From Alkalihalobacillus deserti (GTDB lineage: Bacteria; Bacillota; Bacilli; Bacillales; Bacillaceae_D), in the NCBI RefSeq assembly GCF_020734105.1, contig NZ_JAJAFR010000012.1, positions 1 through 64,000 of the forward strand: a stretch of DNA of 64,000 nucleotides, read 5' to 3'. The notes beneath the pieces are model-generated. The model saw nothing but the letters and a program-made list of their open reading frames with translations. It made no database searches and was not told where the DNA came from. Made by a program: the position numbers and the translations under genes. Of this stretch, positions 14,250-23,333 are shown piece after piece; within the stretch, counting starts at the first letter, position 1; each line of letters opens with the position of its first letter.

Positions 14250-14405
14250 ATGGCAACTGGAAAGAGTTTTAACCATAAAAGAAAAAGTCATCCCGGTGCA
14301 TTTCCAAAAGGTAGCGAAATGAAAAAAACAAAAAATAATAATATAGAAGAAGAGGAATATTTAGTTACAAAAGAGTCTTTTAGAAATCGTGTGACGGACG
14401 AGTAA
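14250..14405 (+). CDS. Small basic hydrophilic protein of unknown function
   Basis: A 51-residue protein starting MATGKSFNHKRKSHPGAFPK after AAAGGGGG; this start has a far better ribosome binding site than the upstream in-frame ATG at 14208. It is rich in Lys, Asn and Glu, without hydrophobic segments. Small proteins like this are common in spore formers, but no family is recognised. Confidence 0.65.
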   Translation: MATGKSFNHKRKSHPGAFPKGSEMKKTKNNNIEEEEYLVTKESFRNRVTDE

Positions 14406-14741
14406 CATAATAGTCATGGTACTTCATTAGTGCCTGTCCCCCAGTATAATGCTTTAACACACTTGGGCCAGGCGCGTTTTGAAAATACTAAATCCAAATG
14501 ATCTTCGTTCTTCCACGTTATATTCTCTGTATGTATAAAATCCTACCTTCTACAGAAAAAGAACCGGTTGATGGTACATAAGTAATAGTATGGCTGAGTG
14601 CAAACTACATCAGCGAAAAAGAGACAACAAGTATCAGTTTGTCCTCTCTTTTCCACTCAACTTCCTCCATATACCCCTGGTAGCTTCCTATTTTCATCTC
14701 CTAATAATAAATGAGAATAGGGCGCTTCCCTATTACAATTA
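14406..14741. other. Intergenic region without a recognisable gene
   Basis: It holds an imperfect hairpin at about 14431-14474 (GCCTG/CAGGC outer arms, CCCCAGT/ACTTGGG inner arms) that may end transcription of the small gene before it. Nothing else is supported. Confidence 0.5.
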
Positions 14742-14775
14742 AAAATAGCCGGAGAGAGATTCCAGCGGCTATTTT
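14742..14775 (-). terminator. Terminator downstream of the MscS-family gene
   Basis: Perfect 10-bp arms AAAATAGCCG and CGGCTATTTT around a 14-nt loop. On the minus strand TAATT follows. It is about 100 nt after the stop at 14873. Confidence 0.6.
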
Positions 14776-14872
14776 ACCTTGTATTATTACTTTATCCATT
14801 CTAGGGTTAGTTTTTAATTTATTTCATTCCACATTTAGAATATTATTAATTAGCTATATACTGTTATGTATA

Positions 14873-15715
14873 TTATGCCAACTTAATAGCCTTATTTTCT
14901 TTAACATACAACAGTATTTCATTCCAAATAATATCTTCGGTAATTCTAGACTCTCTCGGTTCGGTTAAGTACCGTATAGTAAGTTTGATAAAGCCGTCCT
15001 CTACGTTAATATAAACAATTGGGGTTAGGTTTTGATAGTGAAGCATATATTTTTTTGAAGCTTCATGTACTTTGTTTTTTGCTTCCGCAGTTATGTGCTG
15101 CGCATGTTTGTTTACGATGGTTTCAAGTTGAGCTTTAGCTTCTTCCCACTCACTATCGATTGTAAGTCGAACCTCAATCTCATTCCAAATATATTTAAAG
15201 CCTTTATTAGCATTGGATACTGCATATAAAAAGATATAATTGTTAGGAATGTGGACGATTTTCCCTGTACTTTGCTCTCCTTCAGTCTTGGCTGTGACTT
15301 CCATAACAACAAAATGAAAGATTTTTTGGTCGATAACATCCCCTGCACGGTCATTGACAATGACGCGATCCCCTACTTCAAAGGGCTTTTGAATTACAAT
15401 AATTAACAAAGCAACTATGTTGGTAAATATTTCTCTAAGTGCAATGGCAATTCCTGCGGAAATGAACCCAACATAAATTGTCAGATCTAGCCTTGATTCT
15501 GACCATAAAATAATGAAGATAACCAATATGATTACAGAATGCAAGTAATATAGTCTTTTTCGAGTAGTATAATATAGGCTATTGTCTTTAATTGTTTTGA
15601 ACAATAGTTTATTGAAAATTCTTATAAGTTTAATGTATATAAGTAAAATAAATAAAGACAAAAGCAATTTATAAATCATAGGATTTTCATTAAAATATTG
15701 AATGATTTCTTGCAT
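14873..15715 (-). CDS. MscS-family mechanosensitive ion channel
   Basis: A 280-residue protein. I choose the ATG at 15715 (MQEIIQYFNENP), with GGTGGGGG upstream; an in-frame GTG at 15727 lies inside that site. Three N-terminal helices (about 15-33, 58-76, 82-110) end in the pore helix region GFISAGIAIALREIFTNIVA. The beta domain follows: IQKPFEVGDRVIVNDRAGDV is the MscS signature. The cytoplasmic domain then closes the protein. Its role would be release of solutes on hypo-osmotic shock. Confidence 0.9.
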   Translation of the reverse strand: MQEIIQYFNENPMIYKLLLSLFILLIYIKLIRIFNKLLFKTIKDNSLYYTTRKRLYYLHSVIILVIFIILWSESRLDLTIYVGFISAGIAIALREIFTNIVALLIIVIQKPFEVGDRVIVNDRAGDVIDQKIFHFVVMEVTAKTEGEQSTGKIVHIPNNYIFLYAVSNANKGFKYIWNEIEVRLTIDSEWEEAKAQLETIVNKHAQHITAEAKNKVHEASKKYMLHYQNLTPIVYINVEDGFIKLTIRYLTEPRESRITEDIIWNEILLYVKENKAIKLA

Positions 15716-16000
15716 AATGACCCCCACCCGGTATATTGTTTCTTTGAACTCTCAATAGCTGTAACTCGCTCATGGCTACATAATCAAAAAGTCTTGTCAG
15801 ATTTAGAACTAATAAATCTATAGCTATCATACATTTAACCTATTTTACCGCTTTTCACAGACATCAGTAAAGTCTCTCCATTCGATGCCGATTACATCAT
15901 ATTACGTTGCTGATGACTTATATAATTACAGATCAATTTGTATAAATTACTTATTCTTAACAAATATTACATTTTATGTTGAAATATAGGAGGATTAAGT

Positions 16001-16381
16001 ATGAAAACGATTCACAAAGTTCTATTATGTAGTGTATTATTTTCATTTTCAGTTCCTAGTCTATTTGTAATGGCAGCACCACCACAAGAGGAAGTCAATC
16101 AAGTCTTATTAGAAATCAATTGGACTATGGAAGAATTGGAGGAATATTTAGCTTTTTATGAACTAACCTTAAATGATTTTGAATCGATTTAAGATTTACA
16201 GGGCATGCTAGGAACTCCAATTACTGAAGAAAACTTAAATGATTTACTTCTAAAACATGGCTTAACTGAAGATAAATTTCATTCATTGATAGGTGAATTT
16301 GAAGAAAGCTTAGATGATAATCACTTTATTGAATACCTTGATATGACTCTTGAATATTATTTAAACCACGAAGAAGATTAG
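16001..16381 (+). pseudogene. Processed acidic surface protein gene interrupted by a stop
   Basis: ATG after AGGAGG opens a product with a signal peptide (MKTIHKVLLCSVLFSFSVPS) and the repeat NWTMEELEEYLAFYELTLNDF. A TAA at 16190-16192 interrupts the frame, which then continues as DLQGMLGTPITEENLNDLLL, KHGLTEDKF and on to a stop at 16381. The sequence pattern matches the Bacillus processed acidic surface protein family (TIGR04383-like). Those proteins are normally longer and paired with a sortase; none is here. This copy would give only 63 residues unless the stop is read through. Confidence 0.75.
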
Positions 16382-16397
16382 TTATTTGAATGTTATA

Positions 16398-16424
16398 AAA
16401 ACCAAGCCATTATAGGCTTGGTTT
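16398..16424 (+). terminator. Terminator after the acidic surface protein pseudogene
   Basis: Perfect 10-bp arms AAACCAAGCC and GGCTTGGTTT, loop ATTATA, followed by CTTTAATTTT. Confidence 0.85.
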
Positions 16425-16504
16425 CTTTAATTTTATTCATTTAAGGGGGAAAAGTAATAAAGTAGTCACCCACTCTTTATTTTCTATTTTAATTTAAAGA
16501 AGTT

Positions 16505-17701
16505 TTAAATAATACGGGTTTTAACGATACCTTTGATTTGATTAATTTTTTCTTCCAAATTAGGAATAATATCGCCGTTTACGTTATTTTCAATATCAAT
16601 CACCGTATATGCGTATTCTCCTCGGCTTCTGTTAACCATATCAGCGATGTTCAAATTAAAATTTGATAAAGCAGATGTGATCTGTCCAACCATGTTCGGA
16701 ACGTTTTGGTGGAATGCTGTCACACGTCGTTTTCCTGTATAAGGAAGCGAAGCGTTTGGAAAATTCACTGAGTTTTTAATGTTTCCTGTTTCTAAAAATT
16801 CCTTCACCTGACGAGCCGCCATAATGGCACAGTTTTCCTCTGATTCTTTTGTAGAAGCACCAAGATGTGGGATTGGAACTGCGTTTTTCATTTTCAACAC
16901 ATTTTCATTCGGGAAGTCAGTAATATACTTACCAACTTTTCCGCTTTCAAGTGCAGCTGCCATATCTTTCTCATTTACAAGCTCCCCACGTGAGAAATTC
17001 AAAATATGAACACCTTGCTTCATGATGCTAAATGTTTCTTCGTTAAACATTCCACCTGTGTCTTTAGTGAACGGAACGTGTACAGTAATATAATCAGAGT
17101 TAGCAAAAAGCTGTTCAATCGTCATAGCCCGCTGTACATTGCGGGACAAGCTCCAAGCTGCATCAACAGAGATGAACGGGTCAAACGCAATCACATCCAT
17201 GTCTAAATCGAGTGCATCATTCGCTACAAGTGCACCAATCGCTCCTAAACCGATTACACCTAGAGTTTTTCCCTTAATTTCTTTTCCAACAAATTGTTTC
17301 TTTCCTGCTTCTACAAGCTTTGAAATTTGTTCACCTTCACCTGCTAATGTCTTTGTCCAATTCACACCAGCAAACAGGTTACGAGACGAGGCCATTAATG
17401 AGGTTAATACAAGTTCTTTTACAGCGTTCGCGTTAGCACCAGGTGTATTGAAAACGACAATTCCTTGTTCTGAACATTTGTCGACCGGAATATTATTGAC
17501 ACCTGCACCGGCACGTGCAATTGCTTTTAAATTATTGCCGAATTCCATTGTATGCATGTTAAAACTACGTAGAAGATAGGCATCAGGATTTTCATTGTCA
17601 TTGTCAACAGTATAGTTATCCTTGAATACTTTTAGTCCACTTTCTGATATGTTATTTAATGTTTTAATTGTTTTCACTTTTTCTGAAGTTATTGTGCTCA
17701 T
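16505..17701 (-). CDS. serA: D-3-phosphoglycerate dehydrogenase
   Basis: A 398-residue protein starting MSTITSEKVKTIKTLNN after AAAGGAGA; 12 in-frame codons upstream cover the ribosome binding site. It catalyses NAD-dependent oxidation of 3-phosphoglycerate, the first step of serine synthesis. The nucleotide fold shows GKTLGVIGLGAIGALVAND; the catalytic residues are in NFSRGELVNE (Arg), DFPNEN (Glu) and PHLGAST (His). A C-terminal ACT domain (VPNMVGQITSALSNFNLNIAD) allows serine feedback. The length fits the short ACT-type SerA. Expression is probably controlled by the ZTP riboswitch upstream. Confidence 0.93.
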   Translation of the reverse strand: MSTITSEKVKTIKTLNNISESGLKVFKDNYTVDNDNENPDAYLLRSFNMHTMEFGNNLKAIARAGAGVNNIPVDKCSEQGIVVFNTPGANANAVKELVLTSLMASSRNLFAGVNWTKTLAGEGEQISKLVEAGKKQFVGKEIKGKTLGVIGLGAIGALVANDALDLDMDVIAFDPFISVDAAWSLSRNVQRAMTIEQLFANSDYITVHVPFTKDTGGMFNEETFSIMKQGVHILNFSRGELVNEKDMAAALESGKVGKYITDFPNENVLKMKNAVPIPHLGASTKESEENCAIMAARQVKEFLETGNIKNSVNFPNASLPYTGKRRVTAFHQNVPNMVGQITSALSNFNLNIADMVNRSRGEYAYTVIDIENNVNGDIIPNLEEKINQIKGIVKTRII

Positions 17702-17847
17702 TTTATTATCTCCTTTTTCTCTTGTATGCTTTTTCAAATTTCTAAATTAAAGCAAGGGGTTTTCCAATTAATCAAAGTTTCAAATTCTGTAATTACCATA
17801 ATAACATTTTATAAGTGGTATCCGCTACCCCCTCCAATTAAACAGAA

Positions 17848-17876
17848 AGAGGTAAGGGATAACTTCCCTTACCTCT
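17848..17876 (-). terminator. Attenuator terminator between ZTP aptamer and serA
   Basis: Arms AGAGGTAAGGG and CCCTTACCTCT, 11 perfect pairs, loop AAGTTAT on the minus strand, followed by TTCTGTTT. It starts directly after the aptamer and precedes serA by about 145 nt, so it is the likely expression platform. Confidence 0.9.
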
Positions 17877-17943
17877 GCCCAGGCGAACGGCTACGACACT
17901 ATGAGCTCCCTCGCGGTTATCCGCGTTCGCCAGTCACACATAG
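17874..17943 (-). promoter_or_regulatory. ZTP (pfl) riboswitch upstream of serA
   Basis: On the minus strand the leader shows GTGACTGGCGAAC, a GCGG/CCGC stem, GAGGGAGC, and then the conserved CGCCTGGGCA element. These are the hallmarks of the ZTP/ZMP-sensing pfl motif, which controls one-carbon and purine genes, including serA in some Firmicutes. An intrinsic terminator overlaps its 3' end, so ligand binding would prevent termination. Ligand specificity is inferred from the family. Confidence 0.88.
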
Positions 17944-18054
17944 TCTTTTAATTTATTATATTTATTCTATCAAATTCTCCACCATTCTTCAACCTCAAAC
18001 ATGTACCAATTTAAGAAAGATTTTTGCATTTCAATTTTTCGGTTCGGTTGAGAT

Positions 18055-18081
18055 CAATTAATTTGACAAGATCAAATTAAT
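18055..18081 (-). terminator. Inverted repeat downstream of the gene at 18091
   Basis: Perfect 10-bp AT-rich arms AATTAATTTG and CAAATTAATT, loop ACAAGAT. There is no clear T-run on the minus strand, so its role as terminator is uncertain. Confidence 0.4.
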
Positions 18082-18090
18082 TAAGAGGTT

Positions 18091-18402
18091 TTATTGTTTT
18101 TCGTTTATTTTTTCACGGATGTTTTTTAGTTCTTCTAAAGAGAGTACACTTAGAGATTTTTTTATTTCTTCTTCCATCATTTTTCTGTTTCTTTCCCGAT
18201 ATTGCTCCCACCATTCTCTTAACCCTTCTGTATTATCAAAAAGGTATTCAATATCTATTTCCTCTTCTTCATCGTCTGATAGATAATTTAATACAGCGGA
18301 TAATAAGCGACTTAAGTTTGCGATTTCGTTTTTTATATTTTCTTTTTCATGCGTTTCATTATAATTCGCTTTCTCGTCTATAGGAATAGCCTTTCGTGGC
18401 AC
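18091..18402 (-). CDS. Acidic coiled-coil protein of unknown function
   Basis: A 103-residue protein from a GTG start with AAGGAGGGGG upstream. The sequence is highly charged, with an acidic stretch SDDEEEEIDIEYLFD and a helical C terminus (MEEEIKKSLSVLSLEELKNI). No membrane segment. It probably forms helices or a coiled coil. No family is recognised, and it has no apparent operon partner. Confidence 0.6.
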   Translation of the reverse strand: MPRKAIPIDEKANYNETHEKENIKNEIANLSRLLSAVLNYLSDDEEEEIDIEYLFDNTEGLREWWEQYRERNRKMMEEEIKKSLSVLSLEELKNIREKINEKQ

Positions 18403-19021
18403 TGTTTCCCCCTCCTTGATAGTCTTACTTTTTAATTATGTATTTTAGTATTACCATAATAAGTGATACACATTTAACGTTTATCTGAATTTTTAATTGA
18501 ACCAAAATAAAATCTGGAGTTGTACACTCAGGATTATTTAGTTTAGCTTTCATATGATTTTTCTTTAACATCTCTAACCTAAACCCATCATTGGAATATA
18601 GGTTTTACTTCAACAACTACTGAAGAGGATTAAAACATTACGTGAAATTTTATATCATTCTTTATTCTCTTCGAATTATTTTTTTTCGCTTTTATCTTAT
18701 GAGCACATGAGCACAGTTAGTTTTCTATTTTTGAATTTAGGATTTCTACAAGAGGAGACACTTTGTATGTTGCAAAATTCCATAGTTCGACCTGTTTAGG
18801 GCGGATCACTCTTCACTATTCTATATAGTAAGAAGATGAATCCTACTAGGAGCTAACGAAAAACTTCGGATCATTTATTGTTTAAATTCAGATAAACGTA
18901 TAAATGTTTTTTTCCTCCTATGGTACGATCTTGTACTTCTTTTGTAATCTCTACTTTTATTTGTTCTCTTCGCTATTTATAGCCCTATATTATCTATAGC
19001 GGTATTGAGTCAAGCCGTATT
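18403..19021. other. 619-bp intergenic region, no gene seen
   Basis: AT-rich, with stops in all frames and no convincing ribosome binding site plus frame. A short frame after AAGAGGAG at about 18752 ends after ten codons. I see no RNA gene or repeat here. Confidence 0.6.
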
Positions 19022-19375
19022 TTAAATTAAAAAATAGTAACCTGAAAACAAAAGTATAATACAGCATATCACGGTAGTCATATAAACAATAATTAAAAAT
19101 GAAGAGTGGAATGTTTGTGTATTGATCGATGTCCGAGTACGAAAATAGGTAATGGTTGCTAGGATAATCGTAAGAAGTCCAAGTAAAAGAGAGATTAAAC
19201 TAATAAACATCGCAAGTGTATGATCTACGTATTCATTTATCGGCGTATTAAAATGCAGGGTTGTCGCTAAAAAACCAACACCAATAATCGCTATGGACGT
19301 TCTAATCCACGCTAAATACGTTCTTTCATTTGCTAGATGCTGTTGTATATATTTAGATTCATTGGTTTGTTTCAT
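19022..19375 (-). CDS. YidH/DUF202-family membrane protein
   Basis: A 117-residue protein. The N-terminal QHLANERTYLAWIRTSIAII is the DUF202 signature (NERT-x-L-x-W-x-R-T), followed by three helices at about 24-44, 52-76 and 92-116. The family is found in bacteria and yeast (VTC-type domains); its role in bacteria is unknown. Confidence 0.9.
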   Translation of the reverse strand: MKQTNESKYIQQHLANERTYLAWIRTSIAIIGVGFLATTLHFNTPINEYVDHTLAMFISLISLLLGLLTIILATITYFRTRTSINTQTFHSSFLIIVYMTTVICCIILLFSGYYFLI

Positions 19376-19455
19376 ATCTCTAAAGCTCCAATCAAAATAA
19401 GCCTCTTATTATTAAGTTAATTGTCAAAACCTTTCATAAGAGATTTAAATAACTA

Positions 19456-19834
19456 TCAAATACTTTTATCTATTGCTGATTTTAGCCTTTTCTCAATATC
19501 CAATGCAATCTTACTTAGTTGTTCATCATTTACATTTTGAATTAAAGCAGAAGGTTTTGGCATGCCAATATTTGTTTTCCCTTGTTCACTGTAGACCACA
19601 ATTATACCAAGAAATATCCGATCATCTTATTTTTATCTAACACTCTTTTGGCTTCATGGGGATTACACACTTCCAAAACTTTGTAAGGTTCGTTAATTCT
19701 AACCCTTTTTCTTGTAGTTTAGCCTGAATGTCAAATTCCCATAAAGTACCAAACTTTTCTTCCATTAATGTTGTTTTTAGTTTTTCGATTGTTTCTTCCA
19801 TTCCGCTTCTTGATTCAACTGTATAATCAAACAT
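19456..19834 (-). pseudogene. DUF302 protein gene with frameshifts
   Basis: The first frame gives MFDYTVESRSGMEETIEKLK, then KFGTLWEFDIQAKLQEKGLE, as in DUF302. A shift then occurs before KVLEVCNPHEAKRVLDKNK and another before IVVYSEQGKTNIGMPKPSAL, which ends KRLKSAIDKSI. All parts of the domain are present but in three frames. Sequencing error is possible for two single-base shifts, but pseudogenes are common in this window. Confidence 0.8.
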
Positions 19835-19991
19835 CTTACCTCTCCTTTTTTGACGTTTATATACTAGTATGGGTATGCGTTAAATTAACTGTATATACAA
19901 AGTCAAACGGTTAGGCTTATCTATTCTTATATTTTCCTTCTATAGTGAGTCCGGTATCTTTCTTAATTTATTCTATACTCTATACCGGATC

Positions 19992-20819
19992 TCAACTTCT
20001 TCTGAATGAATAATAACCCAAATTTGTTGAAATTCGAGGTCGACTAGCTTTGTACCATTGTAAGCAAAGAATAAAAATAATCATCATGTCAATGGCATCT
20101 CCCCCGTAGTACATAAGCATACCTCCGATTTCTGCTTGAGCTGGAAATACTCCAGTCGGTGGATTTACATAGATGTATTTTGATAAGATTCCATGAGCAG
20201 CCAAAGTAAGTACCAATACAATGGAACGGTAGACATAACTAGTTCGATGTGGGGTTGTATCTATATAAATCATTGATATGGTAAAGACATAGCCAGCCAG
20301 AAATACATGGACATGAATAATTACATGAAGAATTATATTTTCATGCATAATTTTGTATAAATCAGATGTGTATAGAATCCATAATCCACCTACATTGAGC
20401 AAGGATGCAACAATAGGATTAGTTACAATCCGAATCGGTAGACTTTTTAATAATCTCGTAAGACGTCTTGCTAGTGAAACATTAATAGTACGTAATAAAA
20501 GAGTCATTGGTGCCGCTAATACCATTAAAAATGGAGCTAACATTCCAAGGAGTAAATGTCCAAGCATATGTGCCGTGAAATCTACATGCGCGCGCTCTGC
20601 TAAGGGGCCAGCTACTGCAATGGTAGCAAAAACTACTCCAGCCACCCAACATATAATACGATAGACTGGCCATTGTTTGTATTTGCGATTTGAAATGACC
20701 ACAGAAAGTATATAAACGTTGAGTCCTATCAAAAAAGGGAGCATCAAGATCAGCTGGGAAATGAATCCGATTTCATCGTGACTAAAAGTTTCATGATGGA
20801 TATGTTCATGCGTGTTCAG
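19992..20819 (-). CDS. CtaG-family cytochrome c oxidase assembly protein
   Basis: About 275 residues if begun at the CTG at 20819 (NTHEHIHHETFSHDEIGFIS follows), which has AAAGGAGGA 11 nt upstream and overlaps the previous gene by 14 nt; the next good start is an internal ATG near 20747. Seven helices and conserved histidines (FTAHMLGHLLLGMLAPFLM, HVIIHVHVFLAGYVF, LAAHGILSKYIY) match caa3_CtaG proteins, which help copper insertion into heme-copper oxidase. No oxidase genes are near, so a wider copper-related role is possible. Confidence 0.88.
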   Translation of the reverse strand: MNTHEHIHHETFSHDEIGFISQLILMLPFLIGLNVYILSVVISNRKYKQWPVYRIICWVAGVVFATIAVAGPLAERAHVDFTAHMLGHLLLGMLAPFLMVLAAPMTLLLRTINVSLARRLTRLLKSLPIRIVTNPIVASLLNVGGLWILYTSDLYKIMHENIILHVIIHVHVFLAGYVFTISMIYIDTTPHRTSYVYRSIVLVLTLAAHGILSKYIYVNPPTGVFPAQAEIGGMLMYYGGDAIDMMIIFILCLQWYKASRPRISTNLGYYSFRRS

Positions 20820-21324
20820 TTGAAACAGCTCCTCCTTTTAGTTTTCCACGTCTCGCTTGATTAATAAGAATGATTCCTGCTATAACCATAGCAATAGCAA
20901 TGAGATTCCATATCACATCATAAACTAATACATTTTCTACATATCTGATCTGGTGTAGTCGCATTAGTTTGTGTTGGATTAAACCGTCGTATAATTGAAA
21001 GAAACCTGCTCCAAGCAAAACTCCTCCCCACCACCTAGTAAGAGATAAGGCCTTTTTACGACGGAGATCGGAAAACAAAAATAAGCCAGCAATGGTTGCA
21101 AACCAACTGAAAGCATGGAACAAACCATCTGAGACTAAGCCAACATTAGTCGTTGATTTGTCGTAAAAATGATGCCAGTGTAATAGCTGATGAAACACCA
21201 TTTCGTCAACAAAGGCAATTAGACCTAAACCAAACAAAATACCAGACCAGAGGTTTCGAGTCGAGTATAGATACCGATTGACAAAAGCTGAACTATTTTT
21301 AGAATGATTTAGTTCTTTATTCAT
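20806..21324 (-). CDS. DUF2243 membrane protein
   Basis: A 172-residue protein starting MNKELNHSKNSS after AGGAGGA. Four helices and the motif FVDEMVFHQLLHWHHFYD, followed by LVSDGLFHAFSWFAT and FQLYDGLIQHKLMRLHQIRY, are typical of DUF2243, whose members are usually next to ctaG-like genes. It overlaps the CtaG gene and is probably translated with it. Many conserved histidines suggest metal contact. Its role is unknown. Confidence 0.9.
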   Translation of the reverse strand: MNKELNHSKNSSAFVNRYLYSTRNLWSGILFGLGLIAFVDEMVFHQLLHWHHFYDKSTTNVGLVSDGLFHAFSWFATIAGLFLFSDLRRKKALSLTRWWGGVLLGAGFFQLYDGLIQHKLMRLHQIRYVENVLVYDVIWNLIAIAMVIAGIILINQARRGKLKGGAVSTEHA

Positions 21325-21565
21325 TTTATCCTCCTCTTGCTAGTTATTTTAACCTAATGTGTAGATACCTCCTGCCTTATATATCCCTCCCAGTTTAGCC
21401 CGAACGAATATTTTATAATCATTATTCAAAATAAGTTTTCTTTAGTTCTCAAACGTTACTTATGTACGTCTAAGTTGGTAATTTTAATCATTTCAACTTG
21501 CTTTCCATATTCCTTAAATATTGAATGCTGCTGTTGATGTTCCACTTGTTTTCAAACATATAAAA

Positions 21566-21593
21566 CAAAAAGACCTTATACAAAGTGTATAAG
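21566..21593 (-). terminator. Terminator of the TSUP exporter gene
   Basis: Perfect arms CTTATACA and TGTATAAG, loop AAG, followed on the minus strand by GTCTTTTTG. It lies about 30 nt after the stop at 21623. Confidence 0.75.
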
Positions 21594-21622
21594 ACTTTCT
21601 TAGTTGGTGATTTTCAACAATA

Positions 21623-22357
21623 TTAACTGAAAAGGATTAAGTTAATAGCTGCAATTGTCACCATGACCATAGCGAATTTTTTTATGAGATTAGAAGGAAG
21701 TTTCTCAAACCATTTCAGACCTAACATAGTACCGATAAAAACACCTACAACTCCTATTAAGAAATACAAGTAAAATGTTGAACTAAAATCGCCATTTACA
21801 CCGTGTAAGAGTAAAGTAAATGAACTTGTAATGACAACTGTCACCTGGAGATTTGCGTTATATTTATGTTTTTCTTCATAAAGCATCAAAAAATAAAAGA
21901 CAAAAAAAGGACCACCAACAGCAAATACTCCTCCTATAAACCCACCCAAAAATCCAAGCGTTATAGGAATGAGCGGTTTCATAGCAATTTTTGATGGATT
22001 TTTCTTTTTATTTAAAAATAAATAAATGACCATGCCAAGTAAAAAGAAGCCCAAAAACTGTTTAAGGGCCTCTAGTTCCCCATATGTAATAAGAACAACA
22101 AAAGAAATAATTCGACCTATTAAAGCTGAACCTATTATTACAAATAAAGCTTTTAATTCTATATATTTATAGACTTTTAAAATAATGCTTAAAGAAGCGA
22201 CTAATAACAAAGCAATTACAATTAATGTACTTTCTTTTAACGACAACATAAGAGGTAAAAAGCCCATAGCAACTAAACCAAAACCAAAACCACTGGCCCC
22301 TTGAATAAAACCACCTATTAGTACAATTAGAATAAACCAAACCAATTCCCAAAGCAT
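21623..22357 (-). CDS. TauE/SafE (TSUP) family transporter
   Basis: A 244-residue protein. I take the second ATG (MLWELVWFILIVLIGGFI) because GGGAT is 8 nt upstream; it is too close to the first. Eight hydrophobic helices and the repeat GFGFGLVAMGFLPLML...GFLGGFIGGVFAVGGPFFV show the TSUP family, split here by its central loop. Members export sulfite or organosulfur anions, or take them up. Substrate cannot be told from the sequence. Confidence 0.88.
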   Translation of the reverse strand: MLWELVWFILIVLIGGFIQGASGFGFGLVAMGFLPLMLSLKESTLIVIALLLVASLSIILKVYKYIELKALFVIIGSALIGRIISFVVLITYGELEALKQFLGFFLLGMVIYLFLNKKKNPSKIAMKPLIPITLGFLGGFIGGVFAVGGPFFVFYFLMLYEEKHKYNANLQVTVVITSSFTLLLHGVNGDFSSTFYLYFLIGVVGVFIGTMLGLKWFEKLPSNLIKKFAMVMVTIAAINLILFS

Positions 22358-22627
22358 AAGCATCTATCCCTATTAAACTATTTATTAGCTATTAGAAAGA
22401 AAAAATCCATATTCCAGCGCACTTTACTGTTCTAGAATTTAAAAATAATAATTATTATAAATTTCTGCTTGGTTCACCTTCCTTAAAGTAGAATTCAAAT
22501 GTGAATATGATAATTTATAATAAAAGTCTTATCATAACGATATTATTAATTTATAATTAATGTGGAAATGTCGTTATGTTTTGTATACATTTTAAGAGAA
22601 GCGACAATATTCTCATATTTTGATATA

Positions 22628-22668
22628 ATAATTACCTATGTAAATAAAGTATTTACCTAGGTAATTAT
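22628..22668. promoter_or_regulatory. Palindromic operator-like sequence
   Basis: ATAATTACCTA and TAGGTAATTAT flank TAAATA/TATTTA around AAG, giving a nearly complete 41-bp palindrome. It lies 270 nt upstream of the TSUP gene start and close to the end of the decayed monooxygenase gene, at a promoter-like AT-rich region. It looks like a binding site of a dimeric regulator (MarR or similar). Confidence 0.55.
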
Positions 22669-22730
22669 AACACAGTGCGAAGGAATCTTAAATACAATTT
22701 CCCTCTTGCTAAGAGATTAACAATTTCATT

Positions 22731-23053
22731 TTAGATAGTATGAGAAAACAACAAGTCTTTATCATCACTTGGATCATATACTTCAAAAATTTTATATGTC
22801 GGTTTCTCATTTGTAGCATTCTTTTGTTCAGTCTCTAATTTGGGAAGTACACTTTATGTGCTTCTTCGGCATCAGCTTTTGTTTTCCAATAATTCAAAGC
22901 TCTATATTCGCTAGCTGCAGGATCAAAAAAATATACATTCCCCCTGAACCCAAACAAACTTCTACTGATCTTATCTATTTTTTAAGTTACTCTTTCTGCA
23001 AGTATTCTTTGATCTTTCCTAAGTTTATAAAACATGAATCGCGCATAATACAT
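22731..23053 (-). pseudogene. Antibiotic-biosynthesis-monooxygenase-like gene, broken
   Basis: From the ATG at 23053 (GGAGAG upstream) the product reads MYYARFMFYKLRKDQRILAE, then a TAA after RVT. The same frame continues KIDKISRSLFGFRGNVYFFD, PAASEYRALNYWKTKADAEE and AHKV. A frameshift follows, and PKLETEQKNATNEKPTYKIF EVYDP completes the protein. The layout is that of a small ABM-domain protein. Two independent lesions make expression unlikely. Confidence 0.75.
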
Positions 23054-23252
23054 TTTCATCTCTCCTTTCCAAGTATAATAATGAAAGTATATTTGAAGCA
23101 TTATTATTTATGACAGTAGCTTAAGAACGTGTATCATCATACAAAAACGTTGTGGAAATTCAAAGTAAATGAACACAAAATGTTTGAGTCTACAGTATGA
23201 ACTTAGGTATAATTTCACCTGCTAAAGCGTAATAAATACCGATAAAAATAAT

Positions 23253-23283
23253 AAAAAAGAGAAGCCTGGTATCATGCTTCTTT
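23253..23283 (-). terminator. Terminator of the MhqO-like gene
   Basis: Arms AGAAGC and GCTTCT around CTGGTATCAT, followed on the minus strand by CTTTTTTATT. Confidence 0.6.
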
Positions 23284-23333
23284 CTTATCTTCGGTTGAAT
23301 GTTAGTTTTCTTTAACATGTTATACTTATAATC

